Positions 47,795 through 56,573 of a stretch of 64,000 bases of DNA are shown here, in pieces. The DNA is taken from NCBI RefSeq assembly GCF_019402665.1, contig NZ_VSST01000039.1, forward strand, positions 59,949 to 123,948, in the 5' to 3' direction. Position numbers and translations under genes: made by a program. Numbering within the stretch: the stretch's first letter is position 1; each line of letters begins with the position of its first letter. The notes beneath the pieces were generated by a model. It saw only the letters and a program-made list of their open reading frames with translations. It searched no databases and was not told where the DNA came from. The DNA comes from Bradyrhizobium canariense (lineage in GTDB: Bacteria > Pseudomonadota > Alphaproteobacteria > Rhizobiales > Xanthobacteraceae).

Positions 47795-49168
47795 TCACCG
47801 CCGACAGCTTCGAGCCGGACGAGCGCCTTTTTTTGACGGCGGCGTTGTTCTTGCCGCTTTGCTGGTTTTAACGAAGCAGAGTACAGATTCGGTCGCCCCT
47901 GTGGGTCGCTCGTACGTTTTTCTGCCAGGATTGATGTCGGACATCGAACGGAGGTGAAAATCCTCGCGATCCGAGAGGGAAAGGCCTTGCCGTGCGCCCA
48001 TTTCCGTGAGGATTGCAGGCAAATCATTGTGGATTTCTTTGTAATAGGAGTCCTGCACAACGAATACAGCTCGGCCACCCGGCTTGAGCGCTTTCGTAAC
48101 TTGGATGAGCGAGCGTGCGGTCTTGTTGAAGTAATCGAGATGGGTCTTGTAGTAGTAGCCGTCCGACGCCTTCGAAGGATGTTTCTTAAGGGCGGCGAGA
48201 AACGAGGAACAGGTCGGTCCCCAGCTTTTGTCGATCGCGATGGCCCCGTCGGGCACTTGGACTGAGCCGATCATCCGCCGTCCAAGATCGCGCGGTTTCA
48301 TCTTAAGGAGCGGGCCGAGCACTGCCAGCTCGATTCGGGTCGCGGCAGTGTAGTCGATGCGAGTGCAATAAGGCGGCGATGTTAGCACGAAGTCGATGCT
48401 GCTCTCGGGAATAGCCATGGTCGCGGTATCGGACAGTTGAATTGTACTCGCGCCGGCCCGGAACTCTGCGCCATTGATTTCCTCCTCCAGTTGCTTGGCC
48501 GCGAGGGCCTTAGACATGCCGCGCACGTTTTTGGCGAACTGATGGGCAATCGCATAAGCAGTCGGATCAAGCCGGTCATCGTCGGCCTTTGGCAGTTTGA
48601 TCCAGGTTGGATTGGAGGACCGAAGAGATACAGCGAGCCGGCGGCAAGCAGCAAATAGTGCCACATAGAGGGTCGCGGCGGTGCCCGATATGCGGTCAAG
48701 GTGAATTCCGTCGGGCGACTTGGTCATGCTGCCCAAAAGCGTGCGGCGGATGTTCTGCTCGATGATGCGAACGACCCTTGCTGCGGCTGGCTGAAACCAG
48801 GTGAGGAGGGGATCCTCGTCGGGAAGAGTCACCGGCGACTCTCGCAAGTGCGCGAGGATTGTCGCAGCCAGCGGGCGCAAGTGATCGGCCTCGCTCGGTG
48901 GTAGGAGACGTGCCCTGGCTACGATGATCATTACCGGGTTGAGGTCGATCCCGATGGATTTGAGGCCCAACTGACTGGCAGCGTAGGTTGTGGTCCCACT
49001 ACCGTTCCAGGGATCGAGGATCACGGCATCGTCTCGGAGTTTGGCGCTCTCTAAGATGTCGCGGACAAAGAGCTCCGGGAAGCCTGCATAATAGGGGAAG
49101 AAGCCCTCCCAACCTGTCTGCAGCCGCTTGTTACGCTTCGGCGAACCGATCTTCAGACCTACTCCCAA
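47795..49168 (-). CDS. DNA methyltransferase, solitary
   Basis: 457 residues from TTG 49168, which follows GAGG at 5 nt. SAM-binding motif I DPWNGSGTT (52-60) with IGIDLNP, then the catalytic motif TSPPY at 263-267; TSPPY fits N4-cytosine or related N6-adenine enzymes. The motif I-first order with a long insert between suggests a permuted class. No restriction gene sits beside it. It could protect island DNA or be part of a decayed system. Confidence 0.8.
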   Translation of the reverse strand: MGVGLKIGSPKRNKRLQTGWEGFFPYYAGFPELFVRDILESAKLRDDAVILDPWNGSGTTTYAASQLGLKSIGIDLNPVMIIVARARLLPPSEADHLRPLAATILAHLRESPVTLPDEDPLLTWFQPAAARVVRIIEQNIRRTLLGSMTKSPDGIHLDRISGTAATLYVALFAACRRLAVSLRSSNPTWIKLPKADDDRLDPTAYAIAHQFAKNVRGMSKALAAKQLEEEINGAEFRAGASTIQLSDTATMAIPESSIDFVLTSPPYCTRIDYTAATRIELAVLGPLLKMKPRDLGRRMIGSVQVPDGAIAIDKSWGPTCSSFLAALKKHPSKASDGYYYKTHLDYFNKTARSLIQVTKALKPGGRAVFVVQDSYYKEIHNDLPAILTEMGARQGLSLSDREDFHLRSMSDINPGRKTYERPTGATESVLCFVKTSKAARTTPPSKKGARPARSCRR

Positions 49169-49201
49169 TTTACCTCGCGCTCCTGCAGCTGCCCTTGCGA
49201 C

Positions 49202-49801
49202 TCAGGATAGCCCAAAACCCCGCTCGCGGCGAACGGTGATGTTAAGCCGCTTCAGCTCAGGAGCCAGTTCGGCAACCTGCAGCAGGGAAATCGGCACGCT
49301 GCCCGAGAGGCTGGGCAAGGCCCTCTCATAGATTGCGACGCAGCGGGCGCTTGTCAGTCGCGAGTCGAAGAGGATGCCGTCGACATCGGGCAGCTGGCCA
49401 TGGAGCAGCTCGGAGAATTCCTGGCCGCGTCGGTGATCGCGAGCCCTATTCGCATCGGTATCGACTCCAAGCTCGTATGCGCCGGCCCCGGTCAGATCGA
49501 CCAAAGCCAGCTCGCGGCTCGAAGAGATCGACGTCACGCAACGAGCCTCGATATCCGGACGGTAGAGGAAGCGCCGCTGTTTGCCCTCGAAGCGATCGCG
49601 TACCACTGCCTCGGCGAAGGCCGTGGAGAAATCTTCGCCCGCATAAAGGACCGTGAACTGGCGCGCAGGGCTCGAGAACCGGCTCGAGCCAAAGCCGGCC
49701 CCCGCCGGTTGGGCGCGGTGACGGCTGGGCAGTATCCGTGGCCAATCGCTGATCCGGGCGGTAATGATCCGCTCACGTATTTTTCTCTCAATCAGCTTCA
49801 C
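49202..49801 (-). CDS. RES-domain toxin
   Basis: 199 residues. RES-domain residues are visible: Arg in SSRFSSPA, Tyr in VLYAGED, Glu in AFAEAVVRD and Ser in RLTSARCVA, the set that binds and hydrolyses NAD+. Overlaps the antitoxin stop by 4 bp, the usual order antitoxin then toxin. Toxic NAD depletion is family knowledge, so here it can act as an island-stability or abortive device. Confidence 0.85.
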   Translation of the reverse strand: MKLIERKIRERIITARISDWPRILPSRHRAQPAGAGFGSSRFSSPARQFTVLYAGEDFSTAFAEAVVRDRFEGKQRRFLYRPDIEARCVTSISSSRELALVDLTGAGAYELGVDTDANRARDHRRGQEFSELLHGQLPDVDGILFDSRLTSARCVAIYERALPSLSGSVPISLLQVAELAPELKRLNITVRRERGFGLS

Positions 49802-50406
49802 GTGTAGTCCAACGCACCTTCGGCGGCGCTCACCACCGCGTCAACATTGCCGGCCTGCAGCTCGTCTATTGGCGCCTTGCCGTCCGTAATCCGATTCGGC
49901 GTGACCAACCACTCCCAGGCTTCCTCGGGCGAGGAGAACATCGGAGTCACTCGTTCAAGACCACCAATCGGCCCGCGCCGATCGAATTGACGGAGCGGGT
50001 AGACGTAGTTACGGAGGCCCTTCCTGAGCGCGATGACTTTGTTGGCCTTGCGCCAGTTGTCGAGCGTCCCTCGCGCCACTTTTAGTCGCGCGACGACTTC
50101 ACCTGCACCGGCTAGCTCGCTCTCGGCCCAGTCTGTCGAGTCGTCATCGACCGTAATCTGATCCAGTCGTCGCGTTCCTTCCGCCGCAGGCAGAACACGT
50201 CCAATGCCCTTGCCGACCAGCACATGGTCGGTTGGGCCGCCCGTATGAGCTGCAGCCACCTGCCTGCTGCGCGGGGTTCTGCCCCCGGCCTCGGGCAGAG
50301 AAACCTTCAGATCCAGTGCCAGCCTGACGAGCGCCTTCATGTCGAGGCGCTGGACCTTGGCTTCGATCGCTTGTGTAAGCTCTATCCTTTGCTGGTTCTG
50401 TTTCAT
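49798..50406 (-). CDS. Xre/MbcA/ParS-type antitoxin (DUF2384)
   Basis: 202 residues. The C-terminal DUF2384 toxin-binding domain ends in EEAWEWLVTPNRITDGKAPI, DELQAGNVDAVVSAAEGAL. A central HTH (VARLKVARGTLDNWRKANK) binds DNA. ATG 50406 has AGGGAGC upstream. Pairs with the RES toxin and probably represses the operon through the repeat at 50423-50458. Confidence 0.85.
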   Translation of the reverse strand: MKQNQQRIELTQAIEAKVQRLDMKALVRLALDLKVSLPEAGGRTPRSRQVAAAHTGGPTDHVLVGKGIGRVLPAAEGTRRLDQITVDDDSTDWAESELAGAGEVVARLKVARGTLDNWRKANKVIALRKGLRNYVYPLRQFDRRGPIGGLERVTPMFSSPEEAWEWLVTPNRITDGKAPIDELQAGNVDAVVSAAEGALDYT

Positions 50407-50422
50407 CGCTTGCTCCCTTGCT

Positions 50423-50458
50423 ATAGGCATAATATGCAATATAGGCAAATTATGCAAT
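50423..50458. promoter_or_regulatory. Tandem 18-bp repeat, probable antitoxin operator
   Basis: ATAGGCATAATATGCAAT and ATAGGCAAATTATGCAAT abut head to tail, differing at two positions. Each holds an AT-rich dyad (GCATAATATGC). They lie 17 bp upstream of the antitoxin ATG and inside the 137-bp gap to the divergent four-gene operon, so the same site could affect both promoters. Confidence 0.65.
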
Positions 50459-50543
50459 GCCAATGTGCGGAACCCAGATAACGTTTCGTCGAGCATCAAA
50501 GCATGGTATTGCATGGAAGAGCGTGGAAGACTATATTGGCGTC

Positions 50544-51383
50544 ATGTCTCGTACCCTGTCCATCGCCGAGAAACTGACCCGCAACGCGGAAAAGCTGCAG
50601 CAGGCCTATGCCGGGCTGGCCAAGGCGCTCGGGGTAGGGGATGCCATTGGTCGCGAGCGTGCTCAGGCAAAGATCGCCGAGTACAACGCCGAATACGAAA
50701 GCCTCGCTGAACAACTGCGTTTTGCCGAACTCGAGGCCCGCGAGATCGCTGCGCCGCGAGGTCGTAAACCGGCCAAGCCGTTGCGGGAACTAGCTCTCGA
50801 TGCCCTCGATGATCTTGGGGTACCCGCCCCGCCGGCCCTGATCGCAGATCTGACCGCGGCGCTGACCGGTATTCGCCCATCGCCGTCGCGGTTTGCCAGC
50901 CTGAGGAGGGACGAGGAAAATGCGGCACGGCGCAACGTCGCTGCCCGCCCGGCCTGGATCGTCCCGGCAATAAACGCCGCCGAGCTCACGGCTATTCCAC
51001 GTCTCCTCTGCAGCTCGGCATGGAGTCTTGAGCGGCGCATCGTCGGGTCGCGCAGCATGCGCACCGATCATCTGCGCATCGCCGAGAGCCTGGCGCGCCG
51101 GCTGAAGCAGTTGCGAGAGGCCGGCGCCCCCGAATCGAAAAATATTGAACGTCTCCTTTTTCCGATCGCCCGCGCGATCCCCGGAGCAACCGAGACCGGC
51201 GTTCTCGTCGATACCGATAAGGTAACGGAGGCCGCCCGAGCCGAACTCTCGGTCCTTGAAGAGGCGGACCGTGCCGAGCGCGGTGAGGCTTGCGCCCGGT
51301 TCGCAACCTCTAGCCCGCACGTCCGCCTGTGGGGCCGGCCCGTGCTTATCGACACTGCTGCAGCCGCGAGGGCCATCAAGTGA
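50544..51383 (+). CDS. Operon gene A: coiled-coil protein of unknown family
   Basis: 279 residues. N-terminal coiled coil (residues 5-60, EKLTRNAEKLQQAY, AQAKIAEYNAEYESLAEQ), a basic patch (APRGRKPAKPLRELALDALD) leading to a winged-helix-like segment with SRFASLRRDEENA, then a helical C-terminal half (LRIAESLARRLKQLREAG). Its stop TGA overlaps the GTG of gene B. Possibly the DNA-binding or regulatory subunit of the four-protein set. ATG 50544 is one of two candidate starts. Confidence 0.65.
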   Translation: MSRTLSIAEKLTRNAEKLQQAYAGLAKALGVGDAIGRERAQAKIAEYNAEYESLAEQLRFAELEAREIAAPRGRKPAKPLRELALDALDDLGVPAPPALIADLTAALTGIRPSPSRFASLRRDEENAARRNVAARPAWIVPAINAAELTAIPRLLCSSAWSLERRIVGSRSMRTDHLRIAESLARRLKQLREAGAPESKNIERLLFPIARAIPGATETGVLVDTDKVTEAARAELSVLEEADRAERGEACARFATSSPHVRLWGRPVLIDTAAAARAIK

Positions 51384-52486
51384 CCCCCGAAAACGCACGA
51401 CTGCATCAGCTTCGTGGCGGACTAGCGCCAGTTGAGGTCGGTGCACGCGGTATCGAAAGCCTGGCGCGCAATGCCGATTGCACCCGCCTTCGGGCGATCG
51501 TCATCACCGGGCTCACGCCGAGCAAGGTGATCGAGCACGTTCTGGGCGAGCTGCCCGATGCGATGTCACCCTTCGCCATGACCCTGACCCAGGCTTTCGA
51601 GAAGCGCCTTCTCTCGAACGCCGGCGGGTCACTGTTGACGGTCTATCGCGAAAAGGGGCACCTCGATCCGCAGGACGCTAAGATCACGAACGTGGCCGAT
51701 CTGGCACCGCGCGACACCCAGGTGGATCGCATTCGCCGCGAGCGCGAAACCCGCCGGCTGATCGAGCTGAAATTGCGAGGTGACCCAGCAGCTCCGAATC
51801 TGATCTTGAAGCCGCGTCTCACCTTGACCATCGTGGGCGTCACCCATGCCATCGAACTCGACTATCTGATCGCGAGCGACAGAGAACCGTTCTATCGTGT
51901 AGGAGTCATCAAGTCCTACGCCGACCGTGTCGGCAAGACCAACAAGGCCCACATCCGCACGGCTTGCCGGGAAGCGTCGGTGGGCACGCTGGCTTTGCAG
52001 CAACTGCTGACCTCGCTTGGGCAACCGGTCGAGCTTGCCGGCGATCGGATCGATATGGTCTTGAAAGCCCCGGGTTCATTCACGCCGCGGCTTTACGCCG
52101 CCCAGCGCGCCGAGTCCGAACTGGCCTCGCTGACCCGCGCCTTGGCGGCGGCGCCGAGCGACCTCGACCAGATCGAGCAGATGCTTCCTGCTGGAGCGTC
52201 TCTCGCCAAGCCCGAGGTCATCGAAGCGCTGCCCAACCACTATTGCTCGAGTTGCAAGGAACATTGCGCGCTCTGGCAACACTGCCGTGCTCAGGCGCAG
52301 GCACAGGGCAACGCGATCATCCTTGGCGATCAGGCTGCCGAGCAGTTGGCGGCAGCCGGTTCGCTCAACCGCGCCATGGACCTGTTGAACGGCAGCGGCC
52401 GTCCTCCTGACAACCGCGCTGAAGTGGTGCTGGCCGCCGACTTGCGGGCCGCCTCAGCTCTTCTCGATCGGATTGCCAATGGCTGA
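51380..52486 (+). CDS. Operon gene B: Cas4/RecB-like nuclease with Cys cluster
   Basis: 368 residues from a GTG coupled to gene A. A probable PD-(D/E)XK core: ELDYLIASD then YRVGVIKSYADR, where the Asp and the Lys fit the metal site though the usual Glu of ExK is Val. A C-terminal four-cysteine cluster CSSCKEHCALWQHC (residues about 289-302, Cx2Cx3Cx5C) may hold an iron-sulfur or zinc site as in Cas4/AddB-type nucleases. All four Cys are C-terminal, unlike Cas4. Confidence 0.6.
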   Translation: MTPENARLHQLRGGLAPVEVGARGIESLARNADCTRLRAIVITGLTPSKVIEHVLGELPDAMSPFAMTLTQAFEKRLLSNAGGSLLTVYREKGHLDPQDAKITNVADLAPRDTQVDRIRRERETRRLIELKLRGDPAAPNLILKPRLTLTIVGVTHAIELDYLIASDREPFYRVGVIKSYADRVGKTNKAHIRTACREASVGTLALQQLLTSLGQPVELAGDRIDMVLKAPGSFTPRLYAAQRAESELASLTRALAAAPSDLDQIEQMLPAGASLAKPEVIEALPNHYCSSCKEHCALWQHCRAQAQAQGNAIILGDQAAEQLAAAGSLNRAMDLLNGSGRPPDNRAEVVLAADLRAASALLDRIANG

Positions 52487-53918
52487 TCTCCTCAACGTCG
52501 TCGCCCGCATGCGCGCGCTCGAACAAGGCCAAGCCGTCCGCATCGTCAGTCAGCGTCAGGTGCTTATCCAGCCCGGTGCGCAAATCCTGACCATGCTCTC
52601 GATGGCCGGAGAAGACACGTCCGTGCATGCCGTCGCGGTCGGTCGCCTTGGCGTCGCGCCGCGGATCAAGGTCGTTGCAGATCCCCGGCGCCGCGACGAC
52701 CAGTACGAGCTGTTGCGTTGGCTACTCCCACATTTCGAGACCTACTACGCGCAGTGTCGCGCCGAGGGGACGTTCCCCCAAATCTGGGTCTCCTCGGACG
52801 GAGCGCTGGGCCATCTGGATACGCTCGCAGACCGACTGCGCTTTACCGACGACCAGCAGGTGCAACGGCTCGGCGAACTTTGGACTTATGCGGGCGAGCG
52901 CTCGCCAATCGCCGGCCAGCAGGCCTTGATCAGCGCCACATCCGCTCTCACGGCTCATTTTGCGACCGGTCAGCAGGAAACCGAGGACGAGCATCTGGGT
53001 GCCCTGCTGACCTGGATAGAACCGCCGCCCGGCCGCGACATCTTCGCGGCGGTCGCGATGGCTGAGCAGCAGCCGATGGGCGCCAAAACCGATCCCCGGT
53101 TCGACGCCGATGAACTGCAGCCGGCGGTGGCGTCGTTCAACAAGGCCCGCAAGGACAACGATGTCCGTGCTCAGGACTTTCATGCGGGCCGGATCCAGCA
53201 AATGATGGAAGGGGTTATCCGCCCGATCTACACGGCAACCCAAAAGGGCATGGCGATCCTGTCTGACCCCAGGTGGCAGCACAATGCCGCGCTCGTCTCT
53301 TTGGGGGAACAAGAAGCGTCAAACTTCGCCCGGTTCATGGAGGCGCGGGATGAGGGCCATCGGTTGCCCTACCATGACTCCGCCAAGGCCGCCGCGTTCA
53401 AGATCGTGGCGCGCGAGCGTACCGTCGACAATGTCGAGGCCGCCTTTGTGCGCCATGACCATGCCGCCCGCGAGCGCGGCGCCGAAAGCGGCACCGTGCT
53501 GCGCGGCACGCTCGTCGACCGGCAGAAGGTACGGCTGGCACCGCGGATATTCGAGACCAGGATGGTGCTCTCGACTGCTCAGGACAGCCTCCACTTGCGT
53601 GCCGGCGACGAGCTCTGGCATCTCGATGATCCCAAGCTCTGCATCCGCGTCACCGAGGTCGAGCGCCGCGGTCCCATCAGCTGGGTAAGCGCGATCGTCG
53701 ATAAGGGTAAGCGCGCTGCCCTGCAGCTCGACATCGGAAACGTCCTTGATCTGGGGCCGGAGAACCCGGATTGGGGGGCTACGGTCCGCGAATTTGCGCA
53801 GATGCATACTCGACTTGCCTCTGCTCCTTGGACGCATGCCGAGGTTGTACCGCCAGCAACGCCCTCGAGCCGGCCCAGGCCGAACGATCTGCTTGCTGCC
53901 GTAGAAAGACTCGTGTGA
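52479..53918 (+). CDS. Operon gene C: 479-residue protein of unknown family
   Basis: Overlaps gene B by 8 bp (ATGGCTGA). Soluble; N-terminal part alpha/beta (VRIVSQRQVLIQPGAQILTM), a middle of helices (NKARKDNDVRAQDFHAGRIQ) and a C-terminal beta-rich domain (GTVLRGTLVDRQKVRLAPRI, LCIRVTEVERRGPISWVSAI) that may be OB/SH3-like. No catalytic motif seen. Codon use like its neighbours. Its fixed place between nuclease and helicase suggests it bridges them. Confidence 0.65.
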   Translation: MADLLNVVARMRALEQGQAVRIVSQRQVLIQPGAQILTMLSMAGEDTSVHAVAVGRLGVAPRIKVVADPRRRDDQYELLRWLLPHFETYYAQCRAEGTFPQIWVSSDGALGHLDTLADRLRFTDDQQVQRLGELWTYAGERSPIAGQQALISATSALTAHFATGQQETEDEHLGALLTWIEPPPGRDIFAAVAMAEQQPMGAKTDPRFDADELQPAVASFNKARKDNDVRAQDFHAGRIQQMMEGVIRPIYTATQKGMAILSDPRWQHNAALVSLGEQEASNFARFMEARDEGHRLPYHDSAKAAAFKIVARERTVDNVEAAFVRHDHAARERGAESGTVLRGTLVDRQKVRLAPRIFETRMVLSTAQDSLHLRAGDELWHLDDPKLCIRVTEVERRGPISWVSAIVDKGKRAALQLDIGNVLDLGPENPDWGATVREFAQMHTRLASAPWTHAEVVPPATPSSRPRPNDLLAAVERLV

Positions 53919-55276
53919 TGACCGATCCGCAGACACTTGCCGACGAGGCACTTCGAGAGATTCTCGAGAGTCAGTGGCAAGGCGTGCCGGCCGTCGTCCT
54001 GCGTTCGCCTCCGGGCGCCGGCAAGACCGGTGTCGCACAGCGGCTTGCGCTGCAGAGCGCGCGCCTGCTTCATCAGCGCTGCATGGTCGTCACTCAGACC
54101 AACGAACAGGCTTTCGATCTCGCCCGGCGCCTCGGGCGCAACGCGGATGGCTTCCCGATCCACCTCTACGCGAGAAAGGGCCTCGACCTACCGGCTGACG
54201 TTCGGACTAACGGCAATATTCGCGTCATCGAGGAATTTGGCCACATCCCTCAGCAACCTGGCATCACCATCGGCAACGCCGCCAAATGGAGCTGGATCGA
54301 CACCGGCGAGGCAATGTTCGACCTTCAGGTTGTCGATGAAGCCTTCCAGCTTCCTGACTACCGCTTTCAGCTGATCGCCAACCTCGCGCCGCGTCTCGTA
54401 ATGATCGGAGATCCCGGTCAGATCGACCCCTTCGTCCACTGTGAGATTGAACGGTGGCGGTGCAACCCGGCTGGTCCGCAAGTTTCGTCGCCTGCTGCCC
54501 TGGTCAAGCGGCATCCCGGCGTGATGCAGATGTCATTGCCGGTATCGCGGCGACTGAACACGGACACGGTCCGTCTTGTGCAGCCCGCATTCTATCCCGA
54601 AATGCCGTTCGAGGCGATGAGCGAGGACCGTGAACTCCGCTTCGAGGTTGCCGGCATCATGCCTTTCGACGCCGCGCTCGATGCGGTCACCGCGGGCGCC
54701 AAGATCGTCATGGTCGAGCTGCCGCCGCAGCTGACGGGCGAGCGCGACGAGGAAATTGCCGATGAACTTGTCGCATCCATCCGCCGCCTGCTCATGCGCA
54801 ACGCATGGGTCAGGGACGATGGTGTCGTGTCCCAAGTTACACCGGAAACGATCGGCGTGGTCTGCGCGCATGTCAGCCAGGTCAACGCCGTGCGCGAGCG
54901 CCTCGGGCGCGATCTTGCGGGCGTGTTTGTTGAAACCGCCAACCGCTATCAGGGGATCGAGCGTGCCTTCATGTTCGTGCATCATCCGCTCTCGGGGCGT
55001 GCCGATGCATCGGCGTTCCACCTCGACGCCGGCCGGCTATGCGTGATGCTCTCCCGCCATCGGGTTGCTTGCTGGATATTCGGTCGGCAGGGCATCGCGC
55101 AGCAATTGACCCGTTATGCACCGATTGGCGATCGCGCCCTCGGCATCGACGATGATCCCGAGTATCGAGGTTGGCGAGCCCATCTCACGGTGATGTCTTG
55201 GCTGGCCAATGCCGGGCGGCTCTATCCTGCCGTTCATGGCATGGTTGCCTCTACTCCTGGCCGCGTAGCCGGCTGA
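53918..55276 (+). CDS. Operon gene D: compact SF1 (UPF1/DNA2-type) helicase
   Basis: 452 residues, start ATGA overlapping gene C's stop. Walker A SPPGAGKTG (30-38), Walker B LQVVDEAFQL, motif III MIGDPGQIDPF, motif IV-like MSLPVSRRLNTDTV, motif V ANRYQGIERAFMFVHHPLSG and motif VI VMLSRHRVACWIF. Typical of SF1B helicases but short, lacking 1B/2B insertions. Probably unwinds or translocates on nucleic acid for the nuclease of gene B. Confidence 0.82.
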   Translation: MTDPQTLADEALREILESQWQGVPAVVLRSPPGAGKTGVAQRLALQSARLLHQRCMVVTQTNEQAFDLARRLGRNADGFPIHLYARKGLDLPADVRTNGNIRVIEEFGHIPQQPGITIGNAAKWSWIDTGEAMFDLQVVDEAFQLPDYRFQLIANLAPRLVMIGDPGQIDPFVHCEIERWRCNPAGPQVSSPAALVKRHPGVMQMSLPVSRRLNTDTVRLVQPAFYPEMPFEAMSEDRELRFEVAGIMPFDAALDAVTAGAKIVMVELPPQLTGERDEEIADELVASIRRLLMRNAWVRDDGVVSQVTPETIGVVCAHVSQVNAVRERLGRDLAGVFVETANRYQGIERAFMFVHHPLSGRADASAFHLDAGRLCVMLSRHRVACWIFGRQGIAQQLTRYAPIGDRALGIDDDPEYRGWRAHLTVMSWLANAGRLYPAVHGMVASTPGRVAG

Positions 55277-55439
55277 CGTTGCATATGAAGTGCGACGAAC
55301 AGTGTGAATAGCTGCTTCTTCGCGCAAGATCTAATGGGGGTATGTGTGCAATGTTGAAAGACGTCGACTAGGCGCAGATTCACGATCAAAGCCCGAAGCA
55401 GGCATTTCATTTTCTCGACGATCGAGAATTGGAGAATCG

Positions 55440-56504
55440 TTAGCGCTCAGTTTCAGAGCTGGTTCGCCGCAAAATGTCGTCGGTGCTGACGTTCCATAAT
55501 CGGCTTTTCGAGAGGATGAGCCGGCGAGCTAGGCTCTGCACGTTAAAGACCTCATATGGGCCTAAGAATGTCGACGCTTCACTGAAGCCGTGCGCCGTCA
55601 TGAAATTTCGAATGAAGCTGCTGACGTGGAGTGCTTCAGGTATCGTCAATTCCACATCACGAACGACTTGACCGTTGCTATACGGAGCTGGTGCACCAAG
55701 TGCTGGCTTGATGCTTTCTTCCGATTTGGATTTCTCGCCCCTCACGATCCAATTCACCTTTTGGCCAACGTCTATCCTCGCATTCTGTAGCCTCCCCAGC
55801 AAATCGTTTAGCACTGCAGGATTCCAGTCGCCCGCCAGAAACCGCGCCTTGGATGCGCTCGATTTTACTTGAAGTTTGAGTTCTTCAATCGCCGAGAAGG
55901 CAAGGTTGATTGCTATCGAGGTGCTGATGTGGCTCGAATAGAGTTCGGAGTGCTTGTCAAAAATCTGTCCGTACACTGGGTGGGTTGACCACCATGTGAT
56001 GCTTTCCGTTTCGAGGCTTCTCGACAGTTTGTGGATTGCATACACAAAACCTTTATCGGGCCACGCCGTTGCCGCCAACGCTACCGCAAGGGGGAAATCA
56101 AAGCTGTGGCTGAATTGCTCAAAGTAGCCGCGACTTTGAAACACATCGCGGAAAACGCCCAATTGCTCAGTTGGGTTTTCAGGCAGTTTAAAAACTCTGC
56201 GGAGAGCCGCGTGCTGCCCAGGATTTGCTTCGATGATGTTTCTAGCCGCGTAGACGAGGCCAACGACATTGTTGGCCGTCGTCTCGTCTGCGTCGATCAC
56301 CATCAATTGCCCGGCAACAGAGCCCGCTGGCGGTTTGAGGAGTGCAGCAGGATGCGAGATCTCCGTCACGCAACTTTTGTGAAACCAGAACCTTTCTGAA
56401 GGATCGGGAATAAAGCGAGTTGTCCATCCAATAGTCGAGCACAACGAATCTACTGCTTCGACGTGAGACGGATCGAGCACAAGGAAGGTACAGTACGATG
56501 TCAT
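55440..56504 (-). CDS. Hypothetical protein
   Basis: 354 residues, soluble, rich in helices (LVYAARNIIEANPGQHAALR, AINLAFSAIEELKLQVKSS). Not recognised. GC content is lower and codon use less biased than the neighbouring operon, suggesting separate acquisition. Converges with the four-gene operon across a 163-bp gap that shows nothing else. Confidence 0.6.
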   Translation of the reverse strand: MTSYCTFLVLDPSHVEAVDSLCSTIGWTTRFIPDPSERFWFHKSCVTEISHPAALLKPPAGSVAGQLMVIDADETTANNVVGLVYAARNIIEANPGQHAALRRVFKLPENPTEQLGVFRDVFQSRGYFEQFSHSFDFPLAVALAATAWPDKGFVYAIHKLSRSLETESITWWSTHPVYGQIFDKHSELYSSHISTSIAINLAFSAIEELKLQVKSSASKARFLAGDWNPAVLNDLLGRLQNARIDVGQKVNWIVRGEKSKSEESIKPALGAPAPYSNGQVVRDVELTIPEALHVSSFIRNFMTAHGFSEASTFLGPYEVFNVQSLARRLILSKSRLWNVSTDDILRRTSSETER

Positions 56505-56573
56505 TCTAATCTGGACCCATAAGATAAGATCGGGTTTTCGGAGCGGATTGAGAAGGCTGTCGCCCCGTCTCTC

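Noticed and set aside
51380..52486. Cas4 of a CRISPR-Cas locus
   Set aside because: No cas1, cas2 or other cas genes and no repeat-spacer array anywhere in the window; the four cysteines are all C-terminal.
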